DNA of 64,000 bases from Allium sativum (Eukaryota; Streptophyta; Magnoliopsida; Asparagales; Amaryllidaceae), in NCBI GenBank assembly GCA_030737875.1, contig CM060912.1, positions 201,327,231 through 201,391,230 on the forward strand. The letters are read 5' to 3'. Below the pieces are notes generated by a model. It worked only from the letters and a program-made list of their open reading frames with translations. It had not been told where the DNA came from and did not search any database. The position numbers and the translations under genes are program-made. Below, in pieces: positions 46,491 to 58,096 of this stretch (positions within the stretch are counted from its first letter, which is position 1; every line of letters starts with the position of its first letter).

Positions 46491-48265
46491 TTAGTCGAGT
46501 TAAGTTATTCGAAGAAGAGTTAATCAAATAGAATTAAACAAGATTAGAAACTGACTAGAGATAGTAAGTTGAATAGTTTTCTGAGTATCGATCTGATGTT
46601 GGTTTCGGCTTTCGGGGTTTATACTTAGAAAATTGTTCTCTTACTAATTTACAGTTAGGGACTAATCGTTGTAGAATGGTAATGATGCGTGAATCAGCAG
46701 ATGGAAACGTTTTCCTGTGTTAACGTATATTTCCTAAACATAGAAAATAGGAAATATGAATATATATATATATATATGATTGATGATTGATTGATAGAAT
46801 TTCCATCTGGAAATAATATCGTTGTTTGCACACAGACATTTTTCGTTTGATAGTTAAATCACCGACTATCAAAGTTTTGACCATTTTAACATTGTTAATA
46901 TGGAGAGACCGGTTGGATTATTATCCAAAGAACCACTCTGTATTGGCATAAGCGTTGCGAATCATATATGCTAAAGATAATTGAAGACGGAGTAAAATGC
47001 AAGGGCTATTGTATAAGTCTTAGATAACAGTGCCTAAGATGGATGTACTGAATAGTGCCTTCGGTTTGTCCAGTCCCGGGACAACTTGTATGGACGAAGG
47101 TCTGACAGAGTATATCTGGTAGATCACGTAAGTTGGTATTTTCAAACGTATTCACGTTTGGTGGCGGAGGAACTCATTTCTCTTAGCTGTATACCCGTGG
47201 TATGTTTGGCGAAATCAATTTATGATTTGGCGGGTATGACGATGTGGCTTTCAAAGCAAATGAAGATTTTATAAAAAGGGTAAGTTACGACCTCTGGCCT
47301 CACATCCAGGAAAAAGGTATAAAATCGGGTAGGTCGCATGGCTAAGTGGTTAGCTGCCAAGTAGGGTGTATTGTCACCTGATCTAGAGTTTCATCCATTT
47401 CTATAATCTATTGTTGATGCTGTCCCTTTCGGGAAACGGTTGCTGATCCCAACCGTTGGTGATAATACACTCGGTACACTCAAGCGAAATGAGTGACCGG
47501 TCATGTTTAGCCTGGGTTGCAAGATGTTCTTGTTGAACCCGGTGTATTCCTCTCTAGAGGTACACTGTCGGAAGGTGGTCCCATACCTTGCCAGTTGGAA
47601 ATCCATTACCCAATACGTGCTTGCGGTTTTGATTGTAAACTATATATGTAGAACGTGAGATGAAAGCGTTTCTACTAGATTGATATATAATTGTATTTAG
47701 ACATTATTATAATATCAGAATGATATTGCTTTACAAAGTTGTTTGGATTTTCATAAGGGAAAACCCGTTCCGTTTTCACGGCGTGGTCTTATGATATATC
47801 CTTTATTTAAACTAAGTGTTTTAAAATGTTTTACTCATACCAGTCCCATGACTGACCCGGAGTTTACTTTGTTGTTTTCCCTAAACTCTTGGGTGCCTAA
47901 TTTTGTACGGGCAGTCAAGTAGTCGGGATTTTACAGATACACTTGGAGAGCTTGGAGCAGGAGGCTTCAGGATTCTATAGCTATTATTATTTCCGCTGTG
48001 TTGTAAGTGTTGTACTCTGATAAGTGCTATTGTATACATAACTGTTTTATTTCAAAAGTTATATTATATTTTATTCGTTCCGCTGTGAGATTCGTGTTTA
48101 CTCTGATGATGATGTTCTTCTTCTTCTTCTATTCTATTAGTTCTACCTTATCTTTCCTCACCCTGTAATTTCTTTCATTAACAACCGGGATTTTTCGATG
48201 TTTTGGTTACCGACATCGAGCTTATGTCGATAACCAAAGTCCTCTCAAAAATCCGGGTCGTTACA

Positions 48266-48270
48266 CTAAA
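48266..48270. repeat. Right TSD of LARD E (CTAAA)
   Basis: Matches 36489-36493. Confidence 0.95.
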
Positions 48271-51139
48271 CCACAATCATGAGGATCTTTCTCAAAATAA
48301 AAATAAAATAAAAAATAAAATCATCCAAATGCCTCAACCACAGGCAGTGCATAATCTTATGAAAACTGTAAGTTTAAAGTGGAAATTTTGTTGTGGGTAT
48401 CAAAATTTACGCACAATATATGGCTTAATTCTGAATTTCAAATCTAAACAATTGATGAAGATAATGTTGCATTGTGTGCAGTACAAAAATTTCCGTGGTT
48501 GCATTTACGCTTATCACTATTTTACCATAACAAGAATAACTCATTATACCTCACATTATATGTGTCATCGAGCAATTTTATGCAAAATTTCAATGGGTAT
48601 CTATGAAAATAAAATCAAGGAAGTGCCAAAATGAAAAGGGAGATAATTAAACCAAGGCTATAAACAAAGAATTATAGGCATAGACAATACATTTAAACTT
48701 TACTTTTATCCTCTCTATTCATGACAATAAATATAAGTGAAACCTTGAGAACAAAGGATACATACTGTAATTTCATACATATAAAATGTATTTATATTAG
48801 ACGTGAAAATGCAGTAAACATAATAAGTTTTAAAACCAATAGTGAAAGTTTAAAATCATAAAAATCTCATAAGGAAATACATATCAAAGAAAAATTAAAT
48901 TATTTTAAAACTGTTGTATATTGGATGTAGCACATGTTTTGTAATTGAATCTGATAAGAAATCCTATTTAATGAAGTAGAAATCTTATGACGAAATATGG
49001 CAGTGTACACATTAACTTTCCTTTATTCTCACATTAATGAGTACTAAATGACCAAAATATGCTTGTACTAATTTGATTACGATTCTTTTTATTGCCTATT
49101 CTGCAATAATTATTAAAAATGTTATATAATTGGATTGGATAAGTAATCCTATTTAGTGAAGTTGAAATCTTATGACAAAATATGGCAGTGATGCATAACT
49201 TTCCTTTATTATCACATTAATGAGTACTAAATGACCAAAATATGTTTTTGCTGATTTGAGTAAGATTCTTTCTGTTATCCATTCTGTAATATTTATTAAA
49301 ATATTACTAAAACATGATGCAAAAGAGAAGCAATTTTTTTTCCTTTTATGATTAATGATTGAAATTACAACAACGAAAGGCATGACTAAGCAAAAGTAGT
49401 ACTTGAAACAATGCCACTTCCTAATTTTGTGCATAATTTTACCAATGTGGTGAAGCCACTAACTACAAGTAATAATTTTGGAAATATAACTAAATTAAGT
49501 ACGGGACAAACTAAATTAATATTAGAAACACAAAAAATGAAATTTACCTTATCATCTAATCGACCTATGATACAACAAATGTTGACCCCATGTATCTCTG
49601 TTGAATTAAGACAACAAACATACGACATGCCTATTTTTAATAAGTAATTTATCAGATAAAATTATAATGCTCCTACAGTTAAAGGTATACAGACATCCAA
49701 CAATTCATTAAACAATGCATAATGGAAATATTGCATATAGAAGTTGTTTGCAAGCATCATTCATGTATGATAAAAGAACAATATAAGATCCATTTGTAAA
49801 AAAATAGAAAATGTTTGTAGATAGATGGACCAATATAAAGAAGTAACGCCTTATGATATATTTGTTATGGGTAGTGTTTAGTTTCCAATATAGGTCATCT
49901 TCAATGCTTTTTTAAAAACACAATAAGTTGCCAATAAAACTATAATATACAAACACTTCTTGATGCCTAAAATAAATAAGTAAAAAAATTATAAATTTAA
50001 ATAGTTGTGAGTTGCATTATCGTTATCAAAATGGGAAATCAAATGCTCACAAAACACTGAGCTATTGCTAAAACTTCATTATTCCTCAAAATTACTACTT
50101 GCTCGGCGTAAGCATTGAATGGAGAAGGTGAAAGTCAAAACTATCCTCACATTCTCTTTGTTTGTAGAGCATGGAAAAGAGGGTTAAATTAAACATTTCA
50201 AAAACGTCAAATATATGTTATTTTATAACACATACATTTTGGAAAAAATGTTGAAAGTTGAAACTAACATGAACTTTTATAAATCCAAAATTGAAGTGAC
50301 TTACTTGTCTTTTAGTTTGCCCATTATACAAAACCACATTTGCACAGGTATCTTATGAAGTTAAATAGAGATTTCACTGTAATGATCAAAAGTTTGCAAC
50401 TGGGTTTTTCCAAGATTATCTCTGAACCTTTCCAGAACTCATTGTTTGATATCTGCACACATTTTTATATGTGAGTTACTTTGCTCAAATACATATTTAC
50501 AATTATTAGCATTAATTTCCAGCATGAAAAAACATAGTACAAAATGCAAAACCCCAATCTTGGCATTCACAATAAAAGTATATTGCACTTGATCAAATTC
50601 ATGGACCAAGAGAAACAGGTAACAAATTGCGTGAAGTTTTTTCAAAACTAAAAAATAGAAGGAAAAAACCTAACTTCATAATAAGTATAATACTTGACAG
50701 TCACCGGATGTAAATTGAGTGAAATAGATATTCATATATAATTAACTGTGATGACCTAATATGATTTGGATAAGTGGAAATTACAAACCTGGAAGAGAAC
50801 TAATTCCTTAAAATTTTCGTGATGAAGGTGGGCGAACAAAATCAATGCCTCAACTATGTCAAAAAGTTGGTCTTGCTGGCAATGGTGGACGAACAAAATA
50901 GACGCCTTCAACGGTGTCGAAAAATTGGAGATTAGGGCAGCGGACAGTGGGAAGATTGGGAATTTCAGTCGCTTGGTAAAGACGATGTTTCGAACGATGG
51001 CGTTATTAGGATAGGGAATAACCGCACATGAAAGGAAATGTTTAATACAGTCGATTTAAATTAATTTAAGAAGCGCGTGGAAATGAAAAGGGACAGATGT
51101 CAGCACCGAAACGTCCTGGTTTCTGCTATCCAATATAAG
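48271..51139 (-). other. Right (5'-side) part of the Helitron-like block
   Basis: AT-rich; no recognised gene. Contains the ~190-bp tandem duplication at 48937-49310. The last 330 bases (about 50810-51139), read on the minus strand, form a more GC-rich leader-like segment ending at a splice-donor-like TTCCAG|GTTTGT near 50788. At the extreme right it starts CTTATATTGGATAGCAGAAAC, related to the end at 36396; the expected terminal TC is not visible because the boundary runs into a TA-rich stretch of LTR B. Confidence 0.45.
48937..49310. repeat. ~190-bp tandem duplication
   Basis: Two adjacent copies share AAATATGGCAGTG, AACTTTCCTTTATT and ATTAATGAGTACTAAATGAC in the same order, about 85-90 percent alike by eye. 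Confidence 0.85.
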
Positions 51140-53485
51140 TTATATATATATAATATTATATATATTTCATCGATTTCCATTTAAAACGTATTTTACAAAT
51201 TCGTTTTAAAACGATTCCCACTTTCATTTCAATTTTAAATTAAAATTGAATACTCTTTATCATTATAATATTTAAATGATAATATTTTCAAAATATCAGA
51301 TTTTAAAATCATTTCCTTTTCGATATTCATTATAAAAATGAATAAAATCGATATAAATATTGTTCGCGTTAAAATGGCGCATATCTAATCAACATGGCTT
51401 CACGTACTTCAATATTTTCATGTCCATCCAAAATCGGACATCAAATTCACATTTGAATCCTTTTATGAATATTATTTTAAAATATTCGTTATTCTAAAAT
51501 ATTCGTTATTTTAAAATATTCGTTCCTTCTGAATTGGAATCAGACCCAATCGATTACCATATATTTTATTTATATGGATTTCATACATTGCATGTACACA
51601 ACAATAATGATACACAATCATCCATCATCTAGAGTGCATTACACAACTCATAAGCATTAAATTTAAATAATTAACGCTTACAACAGTCTGTCAACCAATC
51701 GATTGACATACAACTAAACATTTGGGATTAGTGTACGTCAAATATCACCCCAATACCCGTGTGGGGTTTCAACTAACAAATACTGAATATTATTTGTGCA
51801 GTTGGACAATGTATAAAATTTCTCATCCCAATCAATGTTAGTTAAATGGGTGTACATAAACAAATCGTCCGATTTGTAAATGAATATTTATTTTCATTTC
51901 AGGAGAATTTTATGTCATTCATATATATGTTAAAAATTATATTTTTAATGGTAAAATATTTTATTCAATACATGAATATTTTATACAGTTCATATACACA
52001 TTAAAAATTATATTTTTAACGAACAATATTTTAGAAAATTTTGGCATTATAACGACGCGATATTAGAACCGGAGTAATGTCTAGCATTACCCCTCTCCTG
52101 ATACTGGCTCGCGCCGTACACAATAATCACAACCAATTCAAACAATCACACAATCCATTTTACAATCACAATCCAAATTTCCACAATACAATCCAAACAA
52201 ACAACTATGGTTTGTACAATAAATAGTATCGGGGGCTTCTAATCCCCGTCTGCATTCTAGTATATATTTAACTTAAAAAAATTAGAGTGAGAAGGAGTTC
52301 TCACCGTCAGTTTCCACTCCGCCATTCTTTATTTGAAGATTTTATTTCCCTATGAATTTAAATTTTGCTCCAATTCCAACATGCTCTGTTTCTATTCTGG
52401 TCAGTGTCATAGCGAAGCTCTCATTCCCACGATCGCAACGCAACTTGAATCATCGGAATTCGTCCTCGTATGAAAAAGTTACACAAGTTTATATATTAAT
52501 ACATTAATTAACTAATTACAAAATTAATTAAACTAATTAACTATCTTTAGTTACATTTTAATTCCCTTAATCCATCGTTACCCCGTCATTTACATTAACC
52601 TACTCGAACCCAACGCTTCCACCTTCTCTCTCCACCACACGAGCCACCACACACCACCATACCCAGATCGGAGTTTCCCATAGCGAAGCCCTTCACGAGA
52701 GCCCCTAACACCTGGACCATGGACGAACTCGGTGGGCCCCTCTAGCCTGAAATTGCATGCGAACGTCCAGTCTTTGGAGCCAAAATTCGAGCTCAATTCT
52801 CAATTAAATCTTACCACGTTCGTTCCACTTGTAGATCTCACTTAGAAAAAGATTTCTTTCCTTTGGGAATAGGTCGAAATATTGGGGGATGGTGGAGATC
52901 GGTGGTGATCTTTAGGGGAGCGATTTTGGCCATAAAATCCTAGAGCCGGCGGGTTCAGAACGAAGGAGGGTTTTGGCTCAAATATCCATACATATATTAT
53001 ATTTATTAATTAATTTATTTCCAAAAATACCCGTTTATTTATACGAACTCCAAATCAAACCCAACGACTGTCGTCCCTAGCTCAGTAACCCCATTTCGAA
53101 CACAATGGGATATGTTTCGTAAGCCAGTTTTATCGTTTTGATTGGTTTTTATTTAAATTAAAGTATAAATCAATATATATTGAATTTAAACATACATTTT
53201 AATTTACTGGGGCCACATACTGACTCCAAAAATTCCAGAAAAATAACTAACAAAACTGATTTCGTCGAATAGAGACCGTTTGAAAAGGGCCACTTTCTGG
53301 TCGATCCAATTCAACTAAAATTGACAAAACACGTTTTCTTTTGCCATGCTCACATATTAATTCCGAAAATTATGAAAAGTGGAATCTAGCAATAATTTGA
53401 CATTCCAGATCCAACAAAAGTGGTTTCGTCGAAAACGTAGGTCGTTTGCAAAATGGCTATTTTTAAGGGCTATATATTATATTAA
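51140..53485 (-). mobile_element. LTR B, third piece
   Basis: Resumes LTR B exactly where 17887 left off. It matches LTR A from about 4270 to 7200 closely, but without the plastid insertion. The last nine bases, TTATATTAA (53477-53485), are the left TSD of the MULE. It includes the sister small ORF at 52590-52796. Confidence 0.85.
52590..52796 (-). CDS. Small ORF in LTR B leader (68 codons)
   Basis: Homologue of 5723-5929 with a 12-base in-frame insertion (encoding WLVW-like residues) and an earlier stop. No domain. Could be an upstream ORF of the retroelement leader. Confidence 0.25.
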   Translation of the reverse strand: MSSNFGSKDWTFACNFRLEGPTEFVHGPGVRGSREGLRYGKLRSGYGGVWWLVWWREKVEALGSSRLM

Positions 53486-53680
53486 CAGAAAAATAGGCGG
53501 AAGGAACAACATTGGTCAAATTTTAGATTTAAGGACGTGGCTTTGTTTTTTACATCAGAAGGACGCGCAACATATATTTTTGGCTGAAGGAAATTTATTT
53601 CAAAAAAAATTAAATCGTTAGTCTTCTTCGATTATGCTGTTGCCGCCTCTCCAAGCCCCAAGCACTGCACCCCCAAGCAC

Positions 53681-53685
53681 CGCCG
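53681..53685. repeat. Left TSD of HSE-rich solo LTR (CGCCG)
   Basis: CGCCG here and at 54312-54316. Confidence 0.9.
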
Positions 53686-53710
53686 TGTTGGGATCCCTCC
53701 TTAATTGGAG

Positions 53711-53940
53711 AGTTTCTAGAAAATTCTAGACGTTTCTAGAGAAATCTAGAATTTTCTAGAATGTTTCGGAGAACTCTAGAGAAGTGTAGAACCCTCTAGA
53801 AGCTTGTGGAAGAGTGTGGAACCCTCTAGAATATTCTGGAGACGTGTGGAACCTTCTGGAACCTTTCAGAAGAGTATGGAAGAATAAAGAAGGGAATGGA
53901 AGAGTGTAGAGATTCCTAGAGAGTGTGGAGCATTCTAGAG
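53711..53940 (+). promoter_or_regulatory. Heat-shock-element-like array in 10-bp phase
   Basis: Ten-base blocks each ending CTAGA, TGGA or a variant repeat about 23 times, keeping GAA/TTC half-sites every 5 bp. Canonical trimeric HSEs (TTCnnGAAnnTTC or the inverse) occur at about 53714-53726 (TTCTAGAAAATTC) and 53749-53762 (GAATTTTCTAGAA). Around 53851-53873 a longer run reads GAACCTTCTGGAACCTTTCAGAA. It lies 60-290 bp upstream of the TATA box. Confidence 0.65.
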
Positions 53941-53999
53941 GATCAATCTCTACCGTCGGATGCAAGTAATCTCCACCATTCATTTTGGAGGTTGAATAG

Positions 54000-54007
54000 T
54001 ATAAATA
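54000..54007 (+). promoter_or_regulatory. TATA box of HSE-rich solo LTR
   Basis: TATAAATA about 315 bp into the LTR and 60 bp after the phased array. Confidence 0.65.
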
Positions 54008-55009
54008 GGAGAAAGAGCCCTATTACTAACCATCCAAGAAAGAAATCCACTTCTTAGAGTGAGAAAAAATCTTGAGAGTTAGTAAGCCTCTTTGAGAGAA
54101 AATAGAGATAGCTTAAGAAGTATCCATCCTTAAGCTTGAGTCAAGTGTGAGTTACTTTTGTAATCAAATTCTTGTAATCCTACTATTCCTTTGTATAGTG
54201 GAAGAATCTCCATATTGGAGAATTATAAACTCTTGTGCACACGTTGCTACTTTTAATCTTAATTGCCTATCTTAACTTCACAAAGCGGGAAAGACTGAGA
54301 TTTCCCCAACACGCCGCCACCTCTCCAAGCCACCACCGTCGCTTCTCCAAGCTGTCGCAGCCTCTTCAAGCGCTAGCCGTCATCCGATCGTTCAACGCCT
54401 GGTATCGTGTATTTTCTGCCAAATTTGATCGATCCATCTCAAATCGTGTATTTTCTGTCAAATCAAACGAGTTTTTCATCCATGTTGTGATTTGCGATTT
54501 TGAGAGAAAGAAATTATGCTGCTGTGATTTGTTTCGACTGATTTTGATTTCTGCCCAGGATAATGATATATGAAACTATCATTCCTGTGTGTGCTATGAA
54601 TTTTGCTTCATAATATGTGCAATTTAGTTTGATGTCCTTGTATTTTATGCTGATTTGCTTTTTTGTTAGTTTCACGCTGTTTGTTGAGTTTGCTCAAGTG
54701 TGATGCAAATATTGTCTGATTTTTTATTCTATTTGATTTTCTCTGTTGATTGCGTATGTGGTTATATTATCATTTGTAACAGTATAATGCTAGTTGTATA
54801 TATCGTTTCATTTATATTTCATATTATTGTATGATGCTTGCTGTGTGGTTTGTTTCTGTTTGATTTACTCTATTGATTGTGTTTGGTTTTATTATTTTCT
54901 GATTGTGTATATATCATGCTATGTTTGTGCATCCTTTTTTTCCAGTGTTATGTATGTCTATCATTACTCAAACGCCATATTAAAGTGAATTAACATTATA
55001 GAATCTGAA

Positions 55010-56200
55010 AAATAATAGATAATATAGAGTTATTTTTTCAAAGTGAACTAGCATGTATATAGTATGATGATTGATATTTGAATATAGCATTATATTTTTA
55101 AAGTACTATAGCATATGTTGAATATACAAACTAGCATTTGAATTTAGCATTGAATTTTTTAAAGTAAACTAGAACATGTAGAATATACCAAATGATAGTT
55201 GATTTTTTTTAAGTGAACTATCGCGTGTAGAACATACTAAATGATGCTGAATATAACATTTTATTTGTCGAAAGAACTAGCACATATGGAATATGATAAA
55301 TGATAGTCAAATTTATCATTTTATTTTTTAAGATGAATTCGCATGTACGAATATGCTAAATTATAAATGAATTTAACATTGTAATTTTAAGTTGAGCTGG
55401 TAAGCATAAAATTTGATAAATGATAGGTAAATTTAGCATTGCATCTTTTAAAGTGAACTAGCATTATAATAGTTGTATATGAATATATTAAAAAAAGAAC
55501 TAGCATGTATATAGCATTATATTATAAAATTGAATAGAGCATCACGTATAGTAAGGTAAATAACGCTTGAATATAGCATTATTTAAAGAAAATGAAATAA
55601 CATGTGTAAAGTATATAGTAAAATATAGTTGAATTTAGCATTGTATTTTTTAAATTGAAATAACATGTGCAAAATACGTCGCATGACAGTTAAATATATT
55701 TATTTTTAAAGTGAATTAGATGTATAAAATATGAAAAATGATAGTTGTGTATAATATTATATTTGTAAAGTAAACTAGCGCATGTATAAAATATGATATA
55801 TGATAGTTGAATTTAGCACTGTAATTTTTAGAGTGAAATAACATATGTACAATATGTTAAATGATAGTTGAATATAGCACTGTAATTTTTAAAGTGAAAT
55901 AACATATATACAATATGCTTAATGATAATTGAATATAACGTTGTATTTTTAAAGTGAGCTGTCATGTATAAAATATAATAAATGATAGTTGAATTTATCA
56001 TTTGTATCATTGAAGTGAGTTAGCATGTCTAGAGTTTGCAAAATAATGTTTGAATATTGAATTTGTTAGTAAAATGAACTAGCATGTATATAATATATAT
56101 AGTAAATGATAGTTGAATTTAGGATTGCATTTTTTAAAAGGAACCAGAGCGTTAAAATATGTTAAATGATAGTTGAATATGACATTAAGTTTTTTCTTCA
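55010..56200. repeat. Degenerate ~60-75-bp minisatellite inside the MULE
   Basis: About 16-18 diverged copies sharing AAAGTGAACTAGCATGTATA, a TATGATAAATGATAGTTGAA-like block and TTTAGCATTGTATTTTT. Copies vary in length; no coding potential. Confidence 0.8.
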
Positions 56201-56214
56201 AATACAATAGCAGA

Positions 56215-56530
56215 TTGACATCGTCGACTTGAACGGTGGCAGCTAGGGTTGGAATGAACGATGATGATGACAGCTGAATCTTGGACAGCAGTGGCTAGAA
56301 AGAAGTGGCTAGGGTTTGGTTGAACGACGGAGGCGATTGCTAGGTTTGGACAGTGGCGATTGCTAGGGTTTGTATAGAATATAATCTTGGAAGGCGGCGA
56401 TTGCTAGGTTTGGGACAGCGGTGGCTGGGGGCGGCAGCTTAGAAGGCGGCAACCAAGGTTGAGGCGGCGGTGCCTTGGGGCGGCAGTTACGAAGAGAATT
56501 GCGGCTACAAAGGCGTTGATGAAGACGATT
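56215..56530. repeat. GC-richer degenerate repeats near the MULE right end
   Basis: Imperfect copies of GGCGATTGCTAGGTTTGG and GGCAGCTAGGGTTGGAATG-like motifs. Composition differs from the surrounding AT-rich array and may be captured genic sequence. Confidence 0.5.
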
Positions 56531-56634
56531 GATTTGGCTGGAACAAATCGCGCGTGTCCTTCCGCCTAATTTCTGAAACTTACGTCCCTGATTTAAAAGC
56601 CGCTTCCAAGTTTTTCCTTAAGACTAATTTACTC

Positions 56635-56643
56635 TTATATTAA
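56635..56643. repeat. Right TSD of MULE (TTATATTAA)
   Basis: Perfect 9-bp match to 53477-53485. Confidence 0.9.
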
Positions 56644-57015
56644 AATATGTATAAATTCCATAGCGACTATTCTGAATTTTAAACTGGACATAACTTTCAA
56701 TTTATATTATGAAATCTCAATTTTTCACATTCGTTAAAAAGATATAATTAAATAGATTCCAGCATTTCTTGTTTTACTAAAATCCGATTTATTTTGAATT
56801 CTATATATTCATTTGAAATTTAAAATTGAATTTTCAAACTATCACGCCATTTTAGGCTCGTTTTGTTTTTAAAATAAATTTATACGTTCGAACTTCGATT
56901 TAAATAAATTTATAGTCATTACAATTTAAAATAAATCATTTTAAATATTCAAAATCCATTAAAGTAACTAAAATAAATAAAAATTAAATTAGTTCTGAAA
57001 ATCTGGCTTGTTACA
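56644..57015 (-). mobile_element. LTR B, fourth piece (5' start of the LTR)
   Basis: Completes LTR B and matches LTR A about 7215-7609. Ends CTTGTTACA at 57015, i.e. the TG start of the LTR on the minus strand. Confidence 0.85.
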
Positions 57016-57028
57016 GTCTCCCCTACTT
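57016..57028 (-). other. Polypurine tract, internal region C
   Basis: Minus strand AAGTAGGGGAGAC, adjacent to the LTR start. Confidence 0.8.
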
Positions 57029-57375
57029 AAAATCTTTTCGTCCTCAAAAAGGAACGAAGCTAAAAGTTGTTTAACCAACCAACTCAACTTTCATTCTTCA
57101 ACTTTTCAGTTTCTAAGAATTTTCTAATTTCTCAAAAATTTGGCTAATACCCAAAATTTTCGAAAAATTTCGCCATAACCTCCTTTGTACTGGGAGACCT
57201 TTAAAATCGCAACTTACCTCACAGGCCCTCATCAAACCAAAAGAAAAAGAAAAAGTGAAGCGGCTTGCCAATCGGCTCATAAAACCATCAAACCCAATGA
57301 ATATAGTAAACATGTACCTATTTGTCGGGTATACAATTTTATTTCTCTTCTTAGCTTCCATGCTATGACCAGTTC

Positions 57376-57432
<57 letters not shown>

Positions 57433-57732
57433 GTATATGCAGTCGCAATCAATTTTCAATTTAGCTCAATATTTGACTTGATTTGGCTAAATTTTACCAT
57501 TCATTGTCATATTGGTTTTATTGTTCCAACATTTTAATTAGTTAAGCTAATTGTCATACAACACAACCAACAATCAATTAGTTGAATAACTTTTAAATCA
57601 TATATCTTTAATATATTCAAAAATCATATTTTTAGTGTTAAATCACAACAATAAACCCTATCTAGTTTTGGTTCTCACACCGGTCAATTGGAAATATATA
57701 GACATCCCACTTTCGAAACTCGGACATAAATG

Positions 57733-57757
57733 CTGATGATGTCATGATCATCATCAG
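57733..57757 (-). other. Conserved palindromic-loop hairpin (DIS-like), internal region C
   Basis: Identical to 8342-8366: 9-bp stem, loop ATCATGA, 335 nt from the PBS. Confidence 0.65.
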
Positions 57758-58080
57758 AATCATGTTCGGGCGACTAGAGTGTGGCTCTATATCTATCCAG
57801 CGTATTTGGGACTTCGAATATACGTTCATAATGCTTATATGCAGAATCTTCATATACTCGATTGTCCAAAATAAAATAAAATAAAATACTCAAATACGTG
57901 TAATAAGATAAAATTTTCAAAACTAATTTTTTTTAATAAATAATACTCTTCTAACTCATTTTAGGATACTACCGATCCTATCTCTAACGAGTCATTCTTA
58001 TTGGATATTACTAATCTAATCTCTGATGAATTCTTTCGTTCGGTTCTAATGTGTCTTGTTCTCGAGCTCTGTAAACCAGA

Positions 58081-58092
58081 GCTCTGATACCA
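58081..58092 (-). other. Primer-binding site, internal region C
   Basis: Minus strand TGGTATCAGAGC, four bases from LTR C. Confidence 0.9.
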
Positions 58093-58096
58093 CGGC

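Larger units (their letters stand above)
43046..48265 (+). mobile_element. 3' LTR of LARD E (5.2 kb)
   Basis: Starts TGTAATGACCCGCATTTTT and ends AAAATCCGGGTCGTTACA, followed by the TSD CTAAA. It carries the same features as the 5' LTR: TATA box 44104-44111, small ORF 44394-44561, minisatellite about 45975-46490, core block about 47838-47895. Frames called across 48203-48634 start in this LTR and are not genes. Confidence 0.95.
53686..54311 (+). mobile_element. Solo LTR (626 bp), copia-like, with phased heat-shock-type motifs
   Basis: Starts TGTTGGGATCCC and ends GATTTCCCCAACA, giving a TGTTGGG/CCCAACA terminal inverted repeat, flanked by perfect CGCCG TSDs. It contains TATAAATA at 54000-54007, so plus orientation is likely, and an array of phased TTCTAGA-type motifs upstream at 53711-53940. 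No PBS or PPT, hence solo. The short length and ends fit Ty1/copia. Confidence 0.9.
53634..54573 (+). pseudogene. Short ORF in MULE, split by solo LTR insertion
   Basis: An ATG frame begins at 53634 (start MLLPPLQAPST, Pro/Ser-rich), is interrupted after 53685 by the 626-bp LTR plus TSD, and continues in the same frame from 54317 to a TGA at 54571-54573. Without the insertion it would be 102 codons. GC content is higher than the surroundings, as expected of a host fragment captured by a MULE. I do not recognise the family, and the length is small enough to occur by chance. Confidence 0.35.
53486..56634. mobile_element. MULE-like DNA transposon, 3.1 kb, non-autonomous
   Basis: Flanked by a perfect 9-bp TSD TTATATTAA (53477-53485 and 56635-56643), with an empty site in LTR A (near 7208) and solo LTR G. 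A 9-bp TSD is the Mutator hallmark. The ends are long, degenerate inverted repeats of about 100 bp: left CAGAAAAATAGGCGGAAGGA, right (reverse complement) GAGTAAATTAGTCTTAAGGA; both arms continue to a GGACGT and a GAAGGACGCGC/GAAGGACACGCGC motif. No transposase is visible. It contains a short ORF split by a solo LTR, a degenerate minisatellite (55010-56200) and a GC-richer repeat region (56215-56530). Confidence 0.75.
57016..58096 (-). mobile_element. Internal region between LTR B and LTR C, non-coding
   Basis: Sister of 7610-8705 with the same order: PPT, shared block near 57120-57185, (TA)n at about 57378-57428, hairpin at 57733-57757, PBS at 58081-58092. No gag-pol. Confidence 0.85.

Noticed and set aside
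48203..48634. 143-codon plus-strand ORF
   Set aside because: Starts in the LARD E 3' LTR end and runs into AT-rich flank; a junction artefact with no domain.
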